Shown in pieces: positions 1 to 7,440 of a DNA stretch of 21,306 nt. The stretch spans positions 1 through 21,306 of the forward strand of contig CAIRRW010000479.1 in NCBI GenBank assembly GCA_903881065.1, written 5' to 3'. Source of the stretch: an uncultured Bacteroidota bacterium (GTDB lineage: Bacteria > Bacteroidota > Bacteroidia > 2-12-FULL-35-15). Position 1 is the first letter of the stretch, and each line of letters opens with the position of its first letter. A program made the position numbers and the translations under genes. Under the pieces are notes generated by a model. The model did no database searches. It was not told where the DNA came from and saw only the letters and a program-made list of their open reading frames with translations.

Positions 1-2
1 AT

Positions 3-107
3 TTGATAAATGAATTCAGAAAAAATAAGAATAGCTATTTGTATAATAGATTATGGGTTTTAATTGTTTTACATAAATGGCTAGTAAATAACGAAAAGCA
101 GTGTTAG
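3..107 (+). CDS. 3' end of probable asparagine synthase-like amidotransferase (partial)
   Basis: An open frame enters from the left edge and ends at TAG 105-107. The last 34 residues include NRLWVLIVLHKWL, an amphipathic end that resembles the usual C-terminus of glutamine-hydrolysing asparagine synthases (pattern RLWxLLxLExWL). Such synthase-like amidotransferases often sit in capsule, O-antigen or exopolysaccharide clusters, which fits the next genes. Only the tail is visible, so neither the glutaminase nor the synthetase domain can be checked. It converges on the membrane-protein gene and shares a hairpin with it. Family assignment rests on one short motif. Confidence 0.5.
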   Translation: MINEFRKNKNSYLYNRLWVLIVLHKWLVNNEKQC

Positions 108-155
108 AAATATTTATATGTCTAATATTTCTAATCTTTCATTTTTTTCTTTTTC
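104..155 (+). terminator. Intrinsic terminator overlapping two convergent stop codons
   Basis: TTAGAAATATT (104-114) and AATATTTCTAA (124-134) form a perfect 11-bp stem with a 9-nt loop. On the plus strand it is followed by a T-rich tract (about 135-155), which gives a Rho-independent terminator for the left-edge gene. The stem is A+T-rich. It contains the TAG of the plus-strand gene (105-107) and the TAG of the minus-strand gene (131-133). On the minus strand the hairpin is not followed by a clear T-run. Confidence 0.6.
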
Positions 156-1474
156 TTATGTGAATTTAAATCATAAAAATATTTTAGAACAAATAAACTG
201 GAAACATAAAAAGGCATACAGGGTATTTTAAGTCGAACCAATGACCCAAAATTTGAGGTAGCAATACCAACAGAAAAAGCAAAGAACAAGGAGAATAAAA
301 CCGAAAATAATAATAATGGATTCTCCCCAATCAAACCGAAGAATCCTAAAAACTTCAACCTGATTAATAGAAAGGCAGTAAGAAGCATAATGTATGTATT
401 TTCCAACGCAGATAGCAGCATAACTGGATTCTTAGCATCCCACAAATAAGGTCGAAATAATGTGGCTGCAATAGCAAGATGGGCTTTACTTAGCATACTT
501 AGAGGATCCGCGTCAAATTTTCCAATATCGAAACTATTCCCTCCATAATGCTCATCTTTTTGGTCAAGATTAACAACGACAGCTCTATCCATTACTTTAT
601 CCAAAGAATATTGTCCTAATACAGTTCTCATCTGAGAAAGTGCAAATAAACTCATTCCCACACCAATCGCGATAAAAAATGGCGCTGCAATAAATCTCAG
701 AACTTTACTCTGAACTTTTGCTAATCTCTCATTAGATAACCATATTAATGTTCCAGGCAAAAGTGCAAAGAAAATATATGGTTTTATTGAGATTAATAAA
801 AATGCTGCTATCAAAACATAAATCAAACTTATTATTTTATACTTCTTCTTTATAAAAAAGAAATAAAAATTGTAGGTGTACCACCCTACCGCAGAAAGTG
901 TAATAGTATCTTTGAGTAAGCCTGACCCCCAAAAAACAACTGATGGGATAAATAAAATCGAGATGGCAAATTGTTTCTGCAAATTAGGAAATTGATCATT
1001 AAACAATAAAAATAACCTCCATACTCCTGTATAGCAAATCCATGCAAGTAAGATGGACATAACAATGTAACTGCCAAAAGAAACAAAATAGAGAGGAACA
1101 ATTAATCGAGAAACAAAAAAAGCATTTACATCACGCCAATAAACAGGGAAATCTGTACTTGAATCGAAAAGCGAGAAGTTTTCATAGGAATTATTACCTA
1201 AAAGTACATCAATGAAAGTATTGCTGTCTTTAAATACTAAATTTGAGATTGCTTTAGAAGTAGTATAATAGTTAATGGTGTCTCCTCCTGTATAATAAAA
1301 CTGATATACAAGACATACTGAAACTGCACCAAAAACTTTTACAAAGATCCCCTTTACATAGTATTTATATATTGGGGCATTTATTTTATTCTTATCCTGA
1401 ATATTTCCAGAGATAAAATATATGACAAGCAAATAAATAGGGGGTAATAATAAATCAAAAATTGTAAGTACCAT
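131..1474 (-). CDS. Polytopic inner-membrane protein, probable polysaccharide biosynthesis (Wzy-like)
   Basis: This protein of 447 residues (from the chosen start) is almost entirely hydrophobic, with roughly ten membrane segments. Visible landmarks are YYTGGDTINYY (about 60-70), a loop with GSGLLKDT (183-190), a larger polar loop at about 282-330, and TSNFGSLVRLKIP (406-418) before the last membrane helix. The last motif resembles the R-containing loop seen near the end of many O-antigen polymerase-like proteins. The tail is lysine-rich (HKKKKKMKD). The frame is open to 1519, but a -7 promoter box lies at 1506-1513 and a GGGAT purine run precedes the Met at 1474, so 1474 is the better start. 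Its place beside a glycosyltransferase and galE supports a role in surface glycan assembly. Polymerase, flippase or membrane glycosyltransferase cannot be told apart. Confidence 0.6.
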   Translation of the reverse strand: MVLTIFDLLLPPIYLLVIYFISGNIQDKNKINAPIYKYYVKGIFVKVFGAVSVCLVYQFYYTGGDTINYYTTSKAISNLVFKDSNTFIDVLLGNNSYENFSLFDSSTDFPVYWRDVNAFFVSRLIVPLYFVSFGSYIVMSILLAWICYTGVWRLFLLFNDQFPNLQKQFAISILFIPSVVFWGSGLLKDTITLSAVGWYTYNFYFFFIKKKYKIISLIYVLIAAFLLISIKPYIFFALLPGTLIWLSNERLAKVQSKVLRFIAAPFFIAIGVGMSLFALSQMRTVLGQYSLDKVMDRAVVVNLDQKDEHYGGNSFDIGKFDADPLSMLSKAHLAIAATLFRPYLWDAKNPVMLLSALENTYIMLLTAFLLIRLKFLGFFGLIGENPLLLFSVLFSLFFAFSVGIATSNFGSLVRLKIPCMPFYVSSLFVLKYFYDLNSHKKKKKMKD

Positions 1475-1495
1475 TATATCCCTATTCTTTTGTAT

Positions 1496-1513
1496 TAAAT
1501 TTGAACAAAAATA
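1496..1513. promoter_or_regulatory. Back-to-back divergent -7 boxes
   Basis: TAAATTTG on the plus strand (1496-1503) and TATTTTTG on the minus strand (1506-1513) both match the Bacteroidota -7 consensus TAnnTTTG and lie only 2 bp apart in opposite directions. The minus box would start the membrane-protein transcript near 1500, and the plus box the glycosyltransferase transcript near 1508. Neither has a clear -33 TTTG at the usual distance, so each is only a candidate. A 12-bp near-tandem repeat (TGTTTTAAA at 1520-1528 and 1532-1540) follows. Confidence 0.35.
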
Positions 1514-1566
1514 GCACAATGTTTTAAATATTGTTTTAAACTTGTAGAATTATAAATGAAATAACC

Positions 1567-2802
1567 ATGCAGGTATTATATATTTCTTACGACGGAATGA
1601 CTGATTCTTTAGGGCAATCTCAGGTAATACCATACCTGATAGGGTTATCAGAGAAGGGCTATCAAATTACACTAATAAGTTGTGAGAAAAGAAATAAATT
1701 TGAGACTCAAAGTAAAAACATACAAAACCTTTTAAGCAAGTCAGATATTATCTGGTTTCCTATCCCTTATTCCACATTGCCTTCTGTTTTATCAAAAAGA
1801 TTAAATGTTTACAGAATAAAGAAAACAGCAGATATTATTTGTACAAAAAACTCCATAAATGTGGTACATTGCAGAAGTTATATGGCAAGCTTAATTGGCA
1901 TATATTTAAAAAATAAATTTGGTTTGAAATTTATTTTTGATATGAGGGGATTTTGGGCAGATGAACGAATAGAAGGGAATATATGGGCTTTAAATAACCC
2001 GTTACACAAAAATATTTATAAGTATTTCAAGAAGAAAGAAATTGAATTTCTTACAAACGCTGATTATACAATTAGCTTAACTAAAAATGCAAAAAATGAA
2101 ATTCTTTCCTGGGACTCATTTCAGAAAAAAGAAATACCAATAGAAGTGATACCATGCTGTACAGATTTAACTTTATTCTCAAATACTAATATCAATTCTG
2201 ACAGAAGAAAAGAGATACAAGCAGAGTTAAGTATTTTGGAGGATGATTTTATCATTACTTACCTTGGCTCAGTAGGAACATGGTATATGTTAGACGAGAT
2301 GCTTGACTTTTTCAAAATATTATTGAAAAGCAAAACCAATGCAAAGTTTCTATTTATAACTCCTGATAAGAATGGAGAGATTGAATTAAAAGCCAAGACA
2401 AGAGGAATTCCATCAGAAAAAATTATTATCTATTCTGCAAGCAGGAATGATGTTCCTTTATTTCTAAGCCTTTCAAAACTCTCCATATACTTTATTAAAC
2501 CGACGTATTCCAAAAAAGCTTCTTCTCCCACAAAAACAGGCGAAATAATGGCTATGGGGATTCCTATAATAACCAACTCGGGAATTGGCGATAGCAATCA
2601 GATAATTAATGATTCCTGCGCAGGATTATTAATAAATGAATTTACAAATGAAGAGTATCAAAAAACAATTAACCAAATTGATGTACTTTTGGAAACTGAT
2701 AAAGAAAGAATAGTTAATGCAGCAGAAAATTATTTTTCTTTAGACAAAGGAATTGAGTTATATGATAGTGTATATAAAAGAGTGCTTAAAATAAATAAAT
2801 AA
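1567..2802 (+). CDS. GT4-family glycosyltransferase (GT-B fold)
   Basis: The product of 411 residues is a cytoplasmic, probably membrane-associated glycosyltransferase that would move a sugar from a nucleotide-sugar donor to a growing lipid-linked glycan. The N-terminal acceptor domain begins MQVLYISYDGMTDSLGQSQV and includes FDMRGFWADE (124-133). The C-terminal Rossmann domain starts at about 228 (IITYLGSVGTWY) and carries the donor-site signature SPTKTGEIMAMGIP (320-333), matching the family's K-x-x-E-x-M-A-x-G-x-P pattern. Length is normal for GT4. It is followed after only 3 bp by galE, so the two are almost certainly cotranscribed. The donor and linkage cannot be read from sequence. UDP-galactose or a related UDP-sugar is plausible from the neighbour but unproven. 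Confidence 0.8.
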   Translation: MQVLYISYDGMTDSLGQSQVIPYLIGLSEKGYQITLISCEKRNKFETQSKNIQNLLSKSDIIWFPIPYSTLPSVLSKRLNVYRIKKTADIICTKNSINVVHCRSYMASLIGIYLKNKFGLKFIFDMRGFWADERIEGNIWALNNPLHKNIYKYFKKKEIEFLTNADYTISLTKNAKNEILSWDSFQKKEIPIEVIPCCTDLTLFSNTNINSDRRKEIQAELSILEDDFIITYLGSVGTWYMLDEMLDFFKILLKSKTNAKFLFITPDKNGEIELKAKTRGIPSEKIIIYSASRNDVPLFLSLSKLSIYFIKPTYSKKASSPTKTGEIMAMGIPIITNSGIGDSNQIINDSCAGLLINEFTNEEYQKTINQIDVLLETDKERIVNAAENYFSLDKGIELYDSVYKRVLKINK

Positions 2803-2805
2803 ATA

Positions 2806-3849
2806 ATGAGTTCAAAAAAAACAATACTTGTTACCGGTGGAGCCGGTTATATTGGTTCACATACTATAATTGAGTTATTAGATTTAACTGATTATAATAT
2901 TGTATCTGTTGATAACCTTTCAAATTCTTCTGCTCAAACATATAGCCGAATAGAGGAAATAACCGGAAAAAATATCAAAAATTACAAAGTTGAATTATGC
3001 GACAAAACTGCCATAGAGCAACTATTTGAAGCGGAGAAATCCAGCATTATTGCAGTAATACATTTTGCTGCTTTTAAATCTGTCCCAGAATCTGTAGGGA
3101 ACCCTTACAAATACTACAATAACAATATCAATTCATTGCTTAACATTCTCGAATGCTGTATCAAATTTAATATTAACAACTTCATTTTTTCTTCTTCCTG
3201 TTCCGTTTATGGAAATATAAATCAATTACCTGTAAAAGAGACTACACCACTTGGAAAAACCGAATCACCTTACGCATATACTAAACAGGTTGGAGAAGAA
3301 ATTATAAAAGATTACGCTAAAGCGAACCCTCAATTTCAAACAATAGCATTGCGTTATTTTAATCCTGTAGGTGCACACGTTTCAGGATTAATTGGAGAGT
3401 CACCCTTAAGCAAACCCAATAATTTAGTACCTATAATTACGAATACAGCAGTTGGTAAAATAGCACAAATGACTGTATATGGAGATGACTACCCTACACG
3501 AGATGGCACGTGTATAAGAGATTATGTACATGTTACGGACATTGCTAATGCCCATGTAAAAGCTATGCAGTTTTTGATTGACAAGAAAAACAAATCGAAT
3601 TTCTCCATCTTTAATTTAGGTACAGGAAATGGCGTGAGTGTAATGGAAGCTATAAATGCATTTGAGAGAATCAGCAAGAAAAAACTGAATTACATAATTG
3701 GCCCTAAGCGTGCAGGCGATATCGGAGCGATCTATTCCGATACAGAAGAATCAAAAAAAGTACTTGGATGGATTCCTAAATTTAATTTAGATGACATGAT
3801 GAGTACTGCTTGGAAATGGGAGTTGGAGCAACAGAAAGAAAATAAATAA
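2806..3849 (+). CDS. galE: UDP-glucose 4-epimerase
   Basis: GalE interconverts UDP-glucose and UDP-galactose using tightly bound NAD+, supplying galactose for surface glycans. The product of 347 residues has the expected short-chain dehydrogenase layout: NAD-binding GGAGYIGSH (11-19), the SSSCSVYG strand with the likely catalytic Ser131, the YxxxK pair Tyr156/Lys160, RYFNPVGA (183-190), and the substrate-loop region TRDGTCIRDYVHVTD (231-245). Length matches the E. coli enzyme. All catalytic residues seen in the family are present. It begins 3 bp after the glycosyltransferase stop, and a RelA/SpoT gene follows 22 bp after its end. A related epimerase acting on N-acetylated sugars (GalE/Gne group) cannot be excluded. 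Confidence 0.92.
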   Translation: MSSKKTILVTGGAGYIGSHTIIELLDLTDYNIVSVDNLSNSSAQTYSRIEEITGKNIKNYKVELCDKTAIEQLFEAEKSSIIAVIHFAAFKSVPESVGNPYKYYNNNINSLLNILECCIKFNINNFIFSSSCSVYGNINQLPVKETTPLGKTESPYAYTKQVGEEIIKDYAKANPQFQTIALRYFNPVGAHVSGLIGESPLSKPNNLVPIITNTAVGKIAQMTVYGDDYPTRDGTCIRDYVHVTDIANAHVKAMQFLIDKKNKSNFSIFNLGTGNGVSVMEAINAFERISKKKLNYIIGPKRAGDIGAIYSDTEESKKVLGWIPKFNLDDMMSTAWKWELEQQKENK

Positions 3850-3871
3850 CTTTTAAAACTAACTGAACGGA

Positions 3872-6091
3872 ATGTCGGCAGAACCAATAATTGATATTGA
3901 GCAAGAAAAAAAAGAGATCCTCAAAAGATACAGAGCTTTATTAAGAGCGTGTAAGCGAACTCTGGAAAAGGGTGATAAGCTTCTTATCCGTAAAGCATTT
4001 GACATTGCTTTGGAAGCGCATAAAGATATGCGCCGGAAATCGGGTGAGCCATATATTTATCATCCAATTGCAGTTGCTCATATTTGTGCAGAGGAAATAG
4101 GACTAGGTACTACATCTGTTGTTTGTGCATTGTTGCACGATGTAGTTGAAGATACTGATTTAACGCTTGATGACATTAGAGGGCTATTTGGAGAAAAGGA
4201 AGCAAAAATTATTGATGGACTCACAAAAATCTCCGGAGTATTTGACCAAGGTTCATCTGAGCAGGCAGAGAATTTCAGAAAGATGCTCCTTACCCTTTCA
4301 GATGATGTTCGTGTAATACTTATCAAGCTTGCCGACAGACTCCACAATATGCGTACTTTGGATAGTATGGCGCGTGATAAACAATTAAAGATTGCTTCTG
4401 AAACAATTTATCTATATGCTCCTCTAGCGCATCGCTTAGGGTTAAATGCCATTAAAACTGAATTAGAAGATTTAGGGTTGAAATATACAGAGCCTGAAGT
4501 TTACAATGATATTCAACAGAAATTAAAAGATACCGAACCGGAGCGTAAGAAATTTATAGCAAAGTTTATTATTCCTATTAAAGAAATATTAGATGAGCAG
4601 GGTGTAAAATTTAAAATCATTGGTCGTCCAAAGTCAATATACTCAATCAACTCAAAAATAAAAACAAAAGGAGTTACGTTCGAAGAAATTTTCGATTTGT
4701 TTGCAATCCGAATTATTATTGACACTCCTTTGGAAAAAGAAAAAGCAGATTGCTGGCGCGTTTACTCTATCGTAACTGATTTTTATTTACCAAGCCCTGA
4801 CAGATTGCGCGATTGGATTTCTACTCCTAAAGCAAATGGTTACGAAAGCTTGCATGCCACTGTTATGGGACCGGATGGTAAATGGGTGGAAGTACAAATT
4901 CGTACGGAACGTATGGATGAACTTGCAGAAAAAGGATATGCTGCGCATTGGAAATACAAAGACAGTACAAGTGAAAGTCAATTGGATGAATGGATACGAA
5001 AGATACGTGAAGTACTGGAAAATCCTGAAGAAAATGCTCTTGAGTTTATTGATGACTTTAAACTTAATCTTTTTGCTGATGAGATTTTTGCTTTTACTCC
5101 AAAAGGAGAAATAAAAACATTACCTAAAAATTCGACCGCCTTGGATTTTGCATTTGATATACATACGAAAGTTGGAGAGAAATGTATTGGAGCCAAAGTG
5201 AATCATAAATTAGTACCTCTTAGTTATAAATTAAAGAGTGGCGATCAAGTGGAAGTGCTTACTTCTAGCAAACAAAAACCAAAAGAAGACTGGTTGAATT
5301 TTGTAGTAACTGCAAGAGCAAAAAGTAAAATAAAGTCCGCGTTAAAAGAAGAAAAAAGATTGGTTTCTAAAGAAGGAAAAGCAATTCTGGAACGTAAATT
5401 GAATCATCTAAAAATAGACTCTACCACTCAAAACATTAATCAATTAGTAGCTTATTTTAAACTTCCTTCCAGTCAGGAATTGTTTTATAGAATTGCTCTT
5501 GGAAATATTGATGTGAAACATTTAAAAGATTTCCATCAGGAACATGGAAAGATTGTACATAAATCAGGAAGTTTTAAAAAGGCGGATGCTGCGCCTTCAT
5601 TAGAACAGATGGTTGCTGCTGCTCGCGGCAAATCCGACTTGCTGGTGATTGGTGAAAATCTTCAAAAGATAGATTACAAGCTTTCACCTTGCTGCAACCC
5701 AATACCTGGAGATGATGTATTTGGTTTTATCACTATTAACGAGGGAATTAAAATTCATCGTGTTAATTGCCCTAATGCAATTCAATTACTTTCAAACTAC
5801 GCATACCGAGTAGTAAAAGCGAAATGGACGAGCCAGGAATTAATTTCATTTTTGGCAGGCATTAAAATTACCGGTATTGATGAAGTGGGAATTGTAAATA
5901 ACATTACAAAAATTATATCAAATGAGCTGAATGTGAATATGCGTTCACTTAATTTTGATACTAACGATGGTACTTTCGATGGCACTGTGATGGTATTTGT
6001 TCAGGACACAAATCACCTTACCGAACTAATGAAGAAACTTAAAAAAGTTAATGGTGTGTTTACAGTTACACGTATTGATGAGAATGATTAA
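3872..6091 (+). CDS. Bifunctional (p)ppGpp synthetase/hydrolase, RelA/SpoT family
   Basis: This long RSH enzyme of 739 residues makes and degrades the stringent-response alarmone (p)ppGpp. Domains in order are: HD hydrolase with YIYHP (62) and HDVVEDT (89-95); synthetase with GRPKSIYSI (251-259), RLRD (311-314) and GYESLHATV (323-331); TGS domain at about 404-464 (FAFTPKGEIKTLP); a zinc-finger-like region with SPCCNPIPGDDVFGF (605-619) and HRVNCPN (629-635); and a C-terminal ACT domain (about 664-737). The intact HD motif and the basic RxKD-type position (here RLRD, where RelA-only enzymes have an acidic ExDD) favour a bifunctional Rel/SpoT enzyme over a synthetase-only RelA. ATG 3872 fits the family N-terminus. 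The 22-bp gap after galE suggests shared transcription. It converges on the next gene. Confidence 0.93.
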   Translation: MSAEPIIDIEQEKKEILKRYRALLRACKRTLEKGDKLLIRKAFDIALEAHKDMRRKSGEPYIYHPIAVAHICAEEIGLGTTSVVCALLHDVVEDTDLTLDDIRGLFGEKEAKIIDGLTKISGVFDQGSSEQAENFRKMLLTLSDDVRVILIKLADRLHNMRTLDSMARDKQLKIASETIYLYAPLAHRLGLNAIKTELEDLGLKYTEPEVYNDIQQKLKDTEPERKKFIAKFIIPIKEILDEQGVKFKIIGRPKSIYSINSKIKTKGVTFEEIFDLFAIRIIIDTPLEKEKADCWRVYSIVTDFYLPSPDRLRDWISTPKANGYESLHATVMGPDGKWVEVQIRTERMDELAEKGYAAHWKYKDSTSESQLDEWIRKIREVLENPEENALEFIDDFKLNLFADEIFAFTPKGEIKTLPKNSTALDFAFDIHTKVGEKCIGAKVNHKLVPLSYKLKSGDQVEVLTSSKQKPKEDWLNFVVTARAKSKIKSALKEEKRLVSKEGKAILERKLNHLKIDSTTQNINQLVAYFKLPSSQELFYRIALGNIDVKHLKDFHQEHGKIVHKSGSFKKADAAPSLEQMVAAARGKSDLLVIGENLQKIDYKLSPCCNPIPGDDVFGFITINEGIKIHRVNCPNAIQLLSNYAYRVVKAKWTSQELISFLAGIKITGIDEVGIVNNITKIISNELNVNMRSLNFDTNDGTFDGTVMVFVQDTNHLTELMKKLKKVNGVFTVTRIDEND

Positions 6092-6101
6092 CAACATTCA
6101 A

Positions 6102-6128
6102 TAAATAAAACAATGCTGCTTTTATTTA
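6102..6128. terminator. A/T-only hairpin between convergent genes
   Basis: TAAATAAAA (6102-6110) and TTTTATTTA (6120-6128) pair perfectly around a 9-nt loop containing TGCTGC. The hairpin lies just after the RelA/SpoT stop and covers the stop codon of the opposing gene (6126-6128). The sequence flanking each arm is A- or T-rich. It could end transcription in both directions, but with no G-C pair in the stem it would be weak. Confidence 0.35.
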
Positions 6129-7376
6129 AATCTTATCTTCTTTAAACGGACTTCTAGGTATCCATTCAGTAGGCTTCAAATAATCAATGAATGGTTTTAT
6201 AATCCTGTTGGATAACGGATTCCGGTGACGAACATAACACTTTAATTCATGTGCTCGGGCTCCTACTGTGCTTTTTATTTCGGAAGCTGTTCTGCCAAGA
6301 AATAAATGTTTTGAATTAGTATCAATGCCTTCTTTTATGTAATCATAAAGTATATTCTGATACGTATCAAACTCTTTGTTCGCTTCATAATTTAATCCAA
6401 TAAAATGAGCTTCTACAGAGCCTTTTAAAATAAACGATGACTTGAAACCGATAAGATTACCATTGTGATAATACCCTACGAAACTAAACTTATCCTTTAA
6501 TGTGTTCTTCATCTCTGCAAAGTATGGTGCTGATAAGGAAGCCATCCTAAACTTTGCTTTATAGTGAACATTATTATAAAGTTCTTCTATCTGTTTTGAT
6601 CCCGCTTTAATATCATCCACCGAAAGACTTTTTCGTTTTATCCCCTCCCCTTTCTTCACCACACTTTTTGCTCTGTTACGATATTTCTTACTCATCGAAT
6701 TCAGATATTCTTCAAATGTTTTCCAATGAATATCAACAATCATATTGGGCTCTACCAGAAAATCATGGTATTTATATTCTTCCAACTCCTTGGAATATTT
6801 AATTGAATCGGTATAGAAATCCTTAACTAAAACAGCCGCAATTTTCCCACGAAGTTTCTCTGCTCTGCTTATTCTATAGATAACATCGGCTAGTGCATCA
6901 AAAGCTAATGTCTTATCTAATTGAGGGACGGTGGCTATGCCATGTTCACCGCTTATACAGGCGTTGCCGCATATAAGTAAACGCATATTTATTTTATCAG
7001 CACTGCGCAACAAATGATTTGTAACATGCTTTTTAACATAGTTGGTAACAATACATCTGAACTCTTCGGATTCATGTTCAATCATACTTCCAAAACTTTC
7101 GGAAGAAAAATCAATAACCTGAAAATAAGCAATGGCAACAGGCTGTTTGGCATCATAAATTATAGAATAATGAAACCTCATATTCTGAGGCGGTACTTTT
7201 TCCAATACGCTTAAGTAATTCAAATCAAGAAATTCACTGCCATATTTCGCAACGCTGTTCCAATGTTCAGTATTTATCATGGATACTGAATCGTAAACAG
7301 CAAATGAAAAATCAGAAGTTTTTTTGCGAAGTTCCGTACTCTTTTTATTTGGAACTGTATTGCATGGTATCAACAT
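6126..7376 (-). CDS. GNAT-fold / FemAB-like protein (peptidogalycan-recognition-like family)
   Basis: The 416-residue cytoplasmic protein has no signal peptide or membrane helix. The C-terminal half (about 210-390) resembles the GNAT/FemAB-like acyltransferases of the BioF2-like group: NMIVDIHWKTFEEYLNSMSK then KKYRNRAKSVVKKGEG (230-245), a basic helix typical of this group, then a FSFVGYYHNGNLIGF strand pair that looks like the acyl-CoA-binding half of the GNAT fold. The N-terminal half holds a CGNACISGEHG segment (136-146). The substrate is not known. Aminoacyl or acyl transfer to a cell-envelope precursor is the family-level guess. It lies 47 bp downstream of the DUF885 lipoprotein gene on the same strand, with an inverted repeat in between. 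Confidence 0.6.
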   Translation of the reverse strand: MLIPCNTVPNKKSTELRKKTSDFSFAVYDSVSMINTEHWNSVAKYGSEFLDLNYLSVLEKVPPQNMRFHYSIIYDAKQPVAIAYFQVIDFSSESFGSMIEHESEEFRCIVTNYVKKHVTNHLLRSADKINMRLLICGNACISGEHGIATVPQLDKTLAFDALADVIYRISRAEKLRGKIAAVLVKDFYTDSIKYSKELEEYKYHDFLVEPNMIVDIHWKTFEEYLNSMSKKYRNRAKSVVKKGEGIKRKSLSVDDIKAGSKQIEELYNNVHYKAKFRMASLSAPYFAEMKNTLKDKFSFVGYYHNGNLIGFKSSFILKGSVEAHFIGLNYEANKEFDTYQNILYDYIKEGIDTNSKHLFLGRTASEIKSTVGARAHELKCYVRHRNPLSNRIIKPFIDYLKPTEWIPRSPFKEDKI

Positions 7377-7390
7377 TCTTTTTTATTAGT

Positions 7391-7440
7391 AAGAAACAGA
7401 CAGGTATGTGTTTATAATAGATATTATTTGTCTGTTTCTT
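7391..7440 (-). repeat. Nested inverted repeat at the end of the DUF885 gene
   Basis: AAGAAACAGACA (7391-7402) and TGTCTGTTTCTT (7429-7440) are perfect 12-bp inverted copies separated by 26 bp. Inside the loop, ATAATA (7414-7419) and TATTAT (7422-7427) form a second small hairpin. The right arm lies within the last codons of the DUF885 gene, whose stop is at 7424-7426. On the minus strand no T-run follows, so this is an atypical terminator. It may act as an mRNA 3'-end or processing structure between the two minus-strand genes. Confidence 0.5.

Noticed and set aside
1475..1519. Upstream start (Met at 1519) for the membrane protein
   Set aside because: It would place the start codon upstream of the predicted transcription start and add a non-hydrophobic 15-residue lead with no ribosome-binding purines.
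4078..5196. Open frames antisense to or overlapping the RelA/SpoT gene
   Set aside because: They lie fully within a strongly supported gene, have no recognisable domains, and their composition follows from the main frame.
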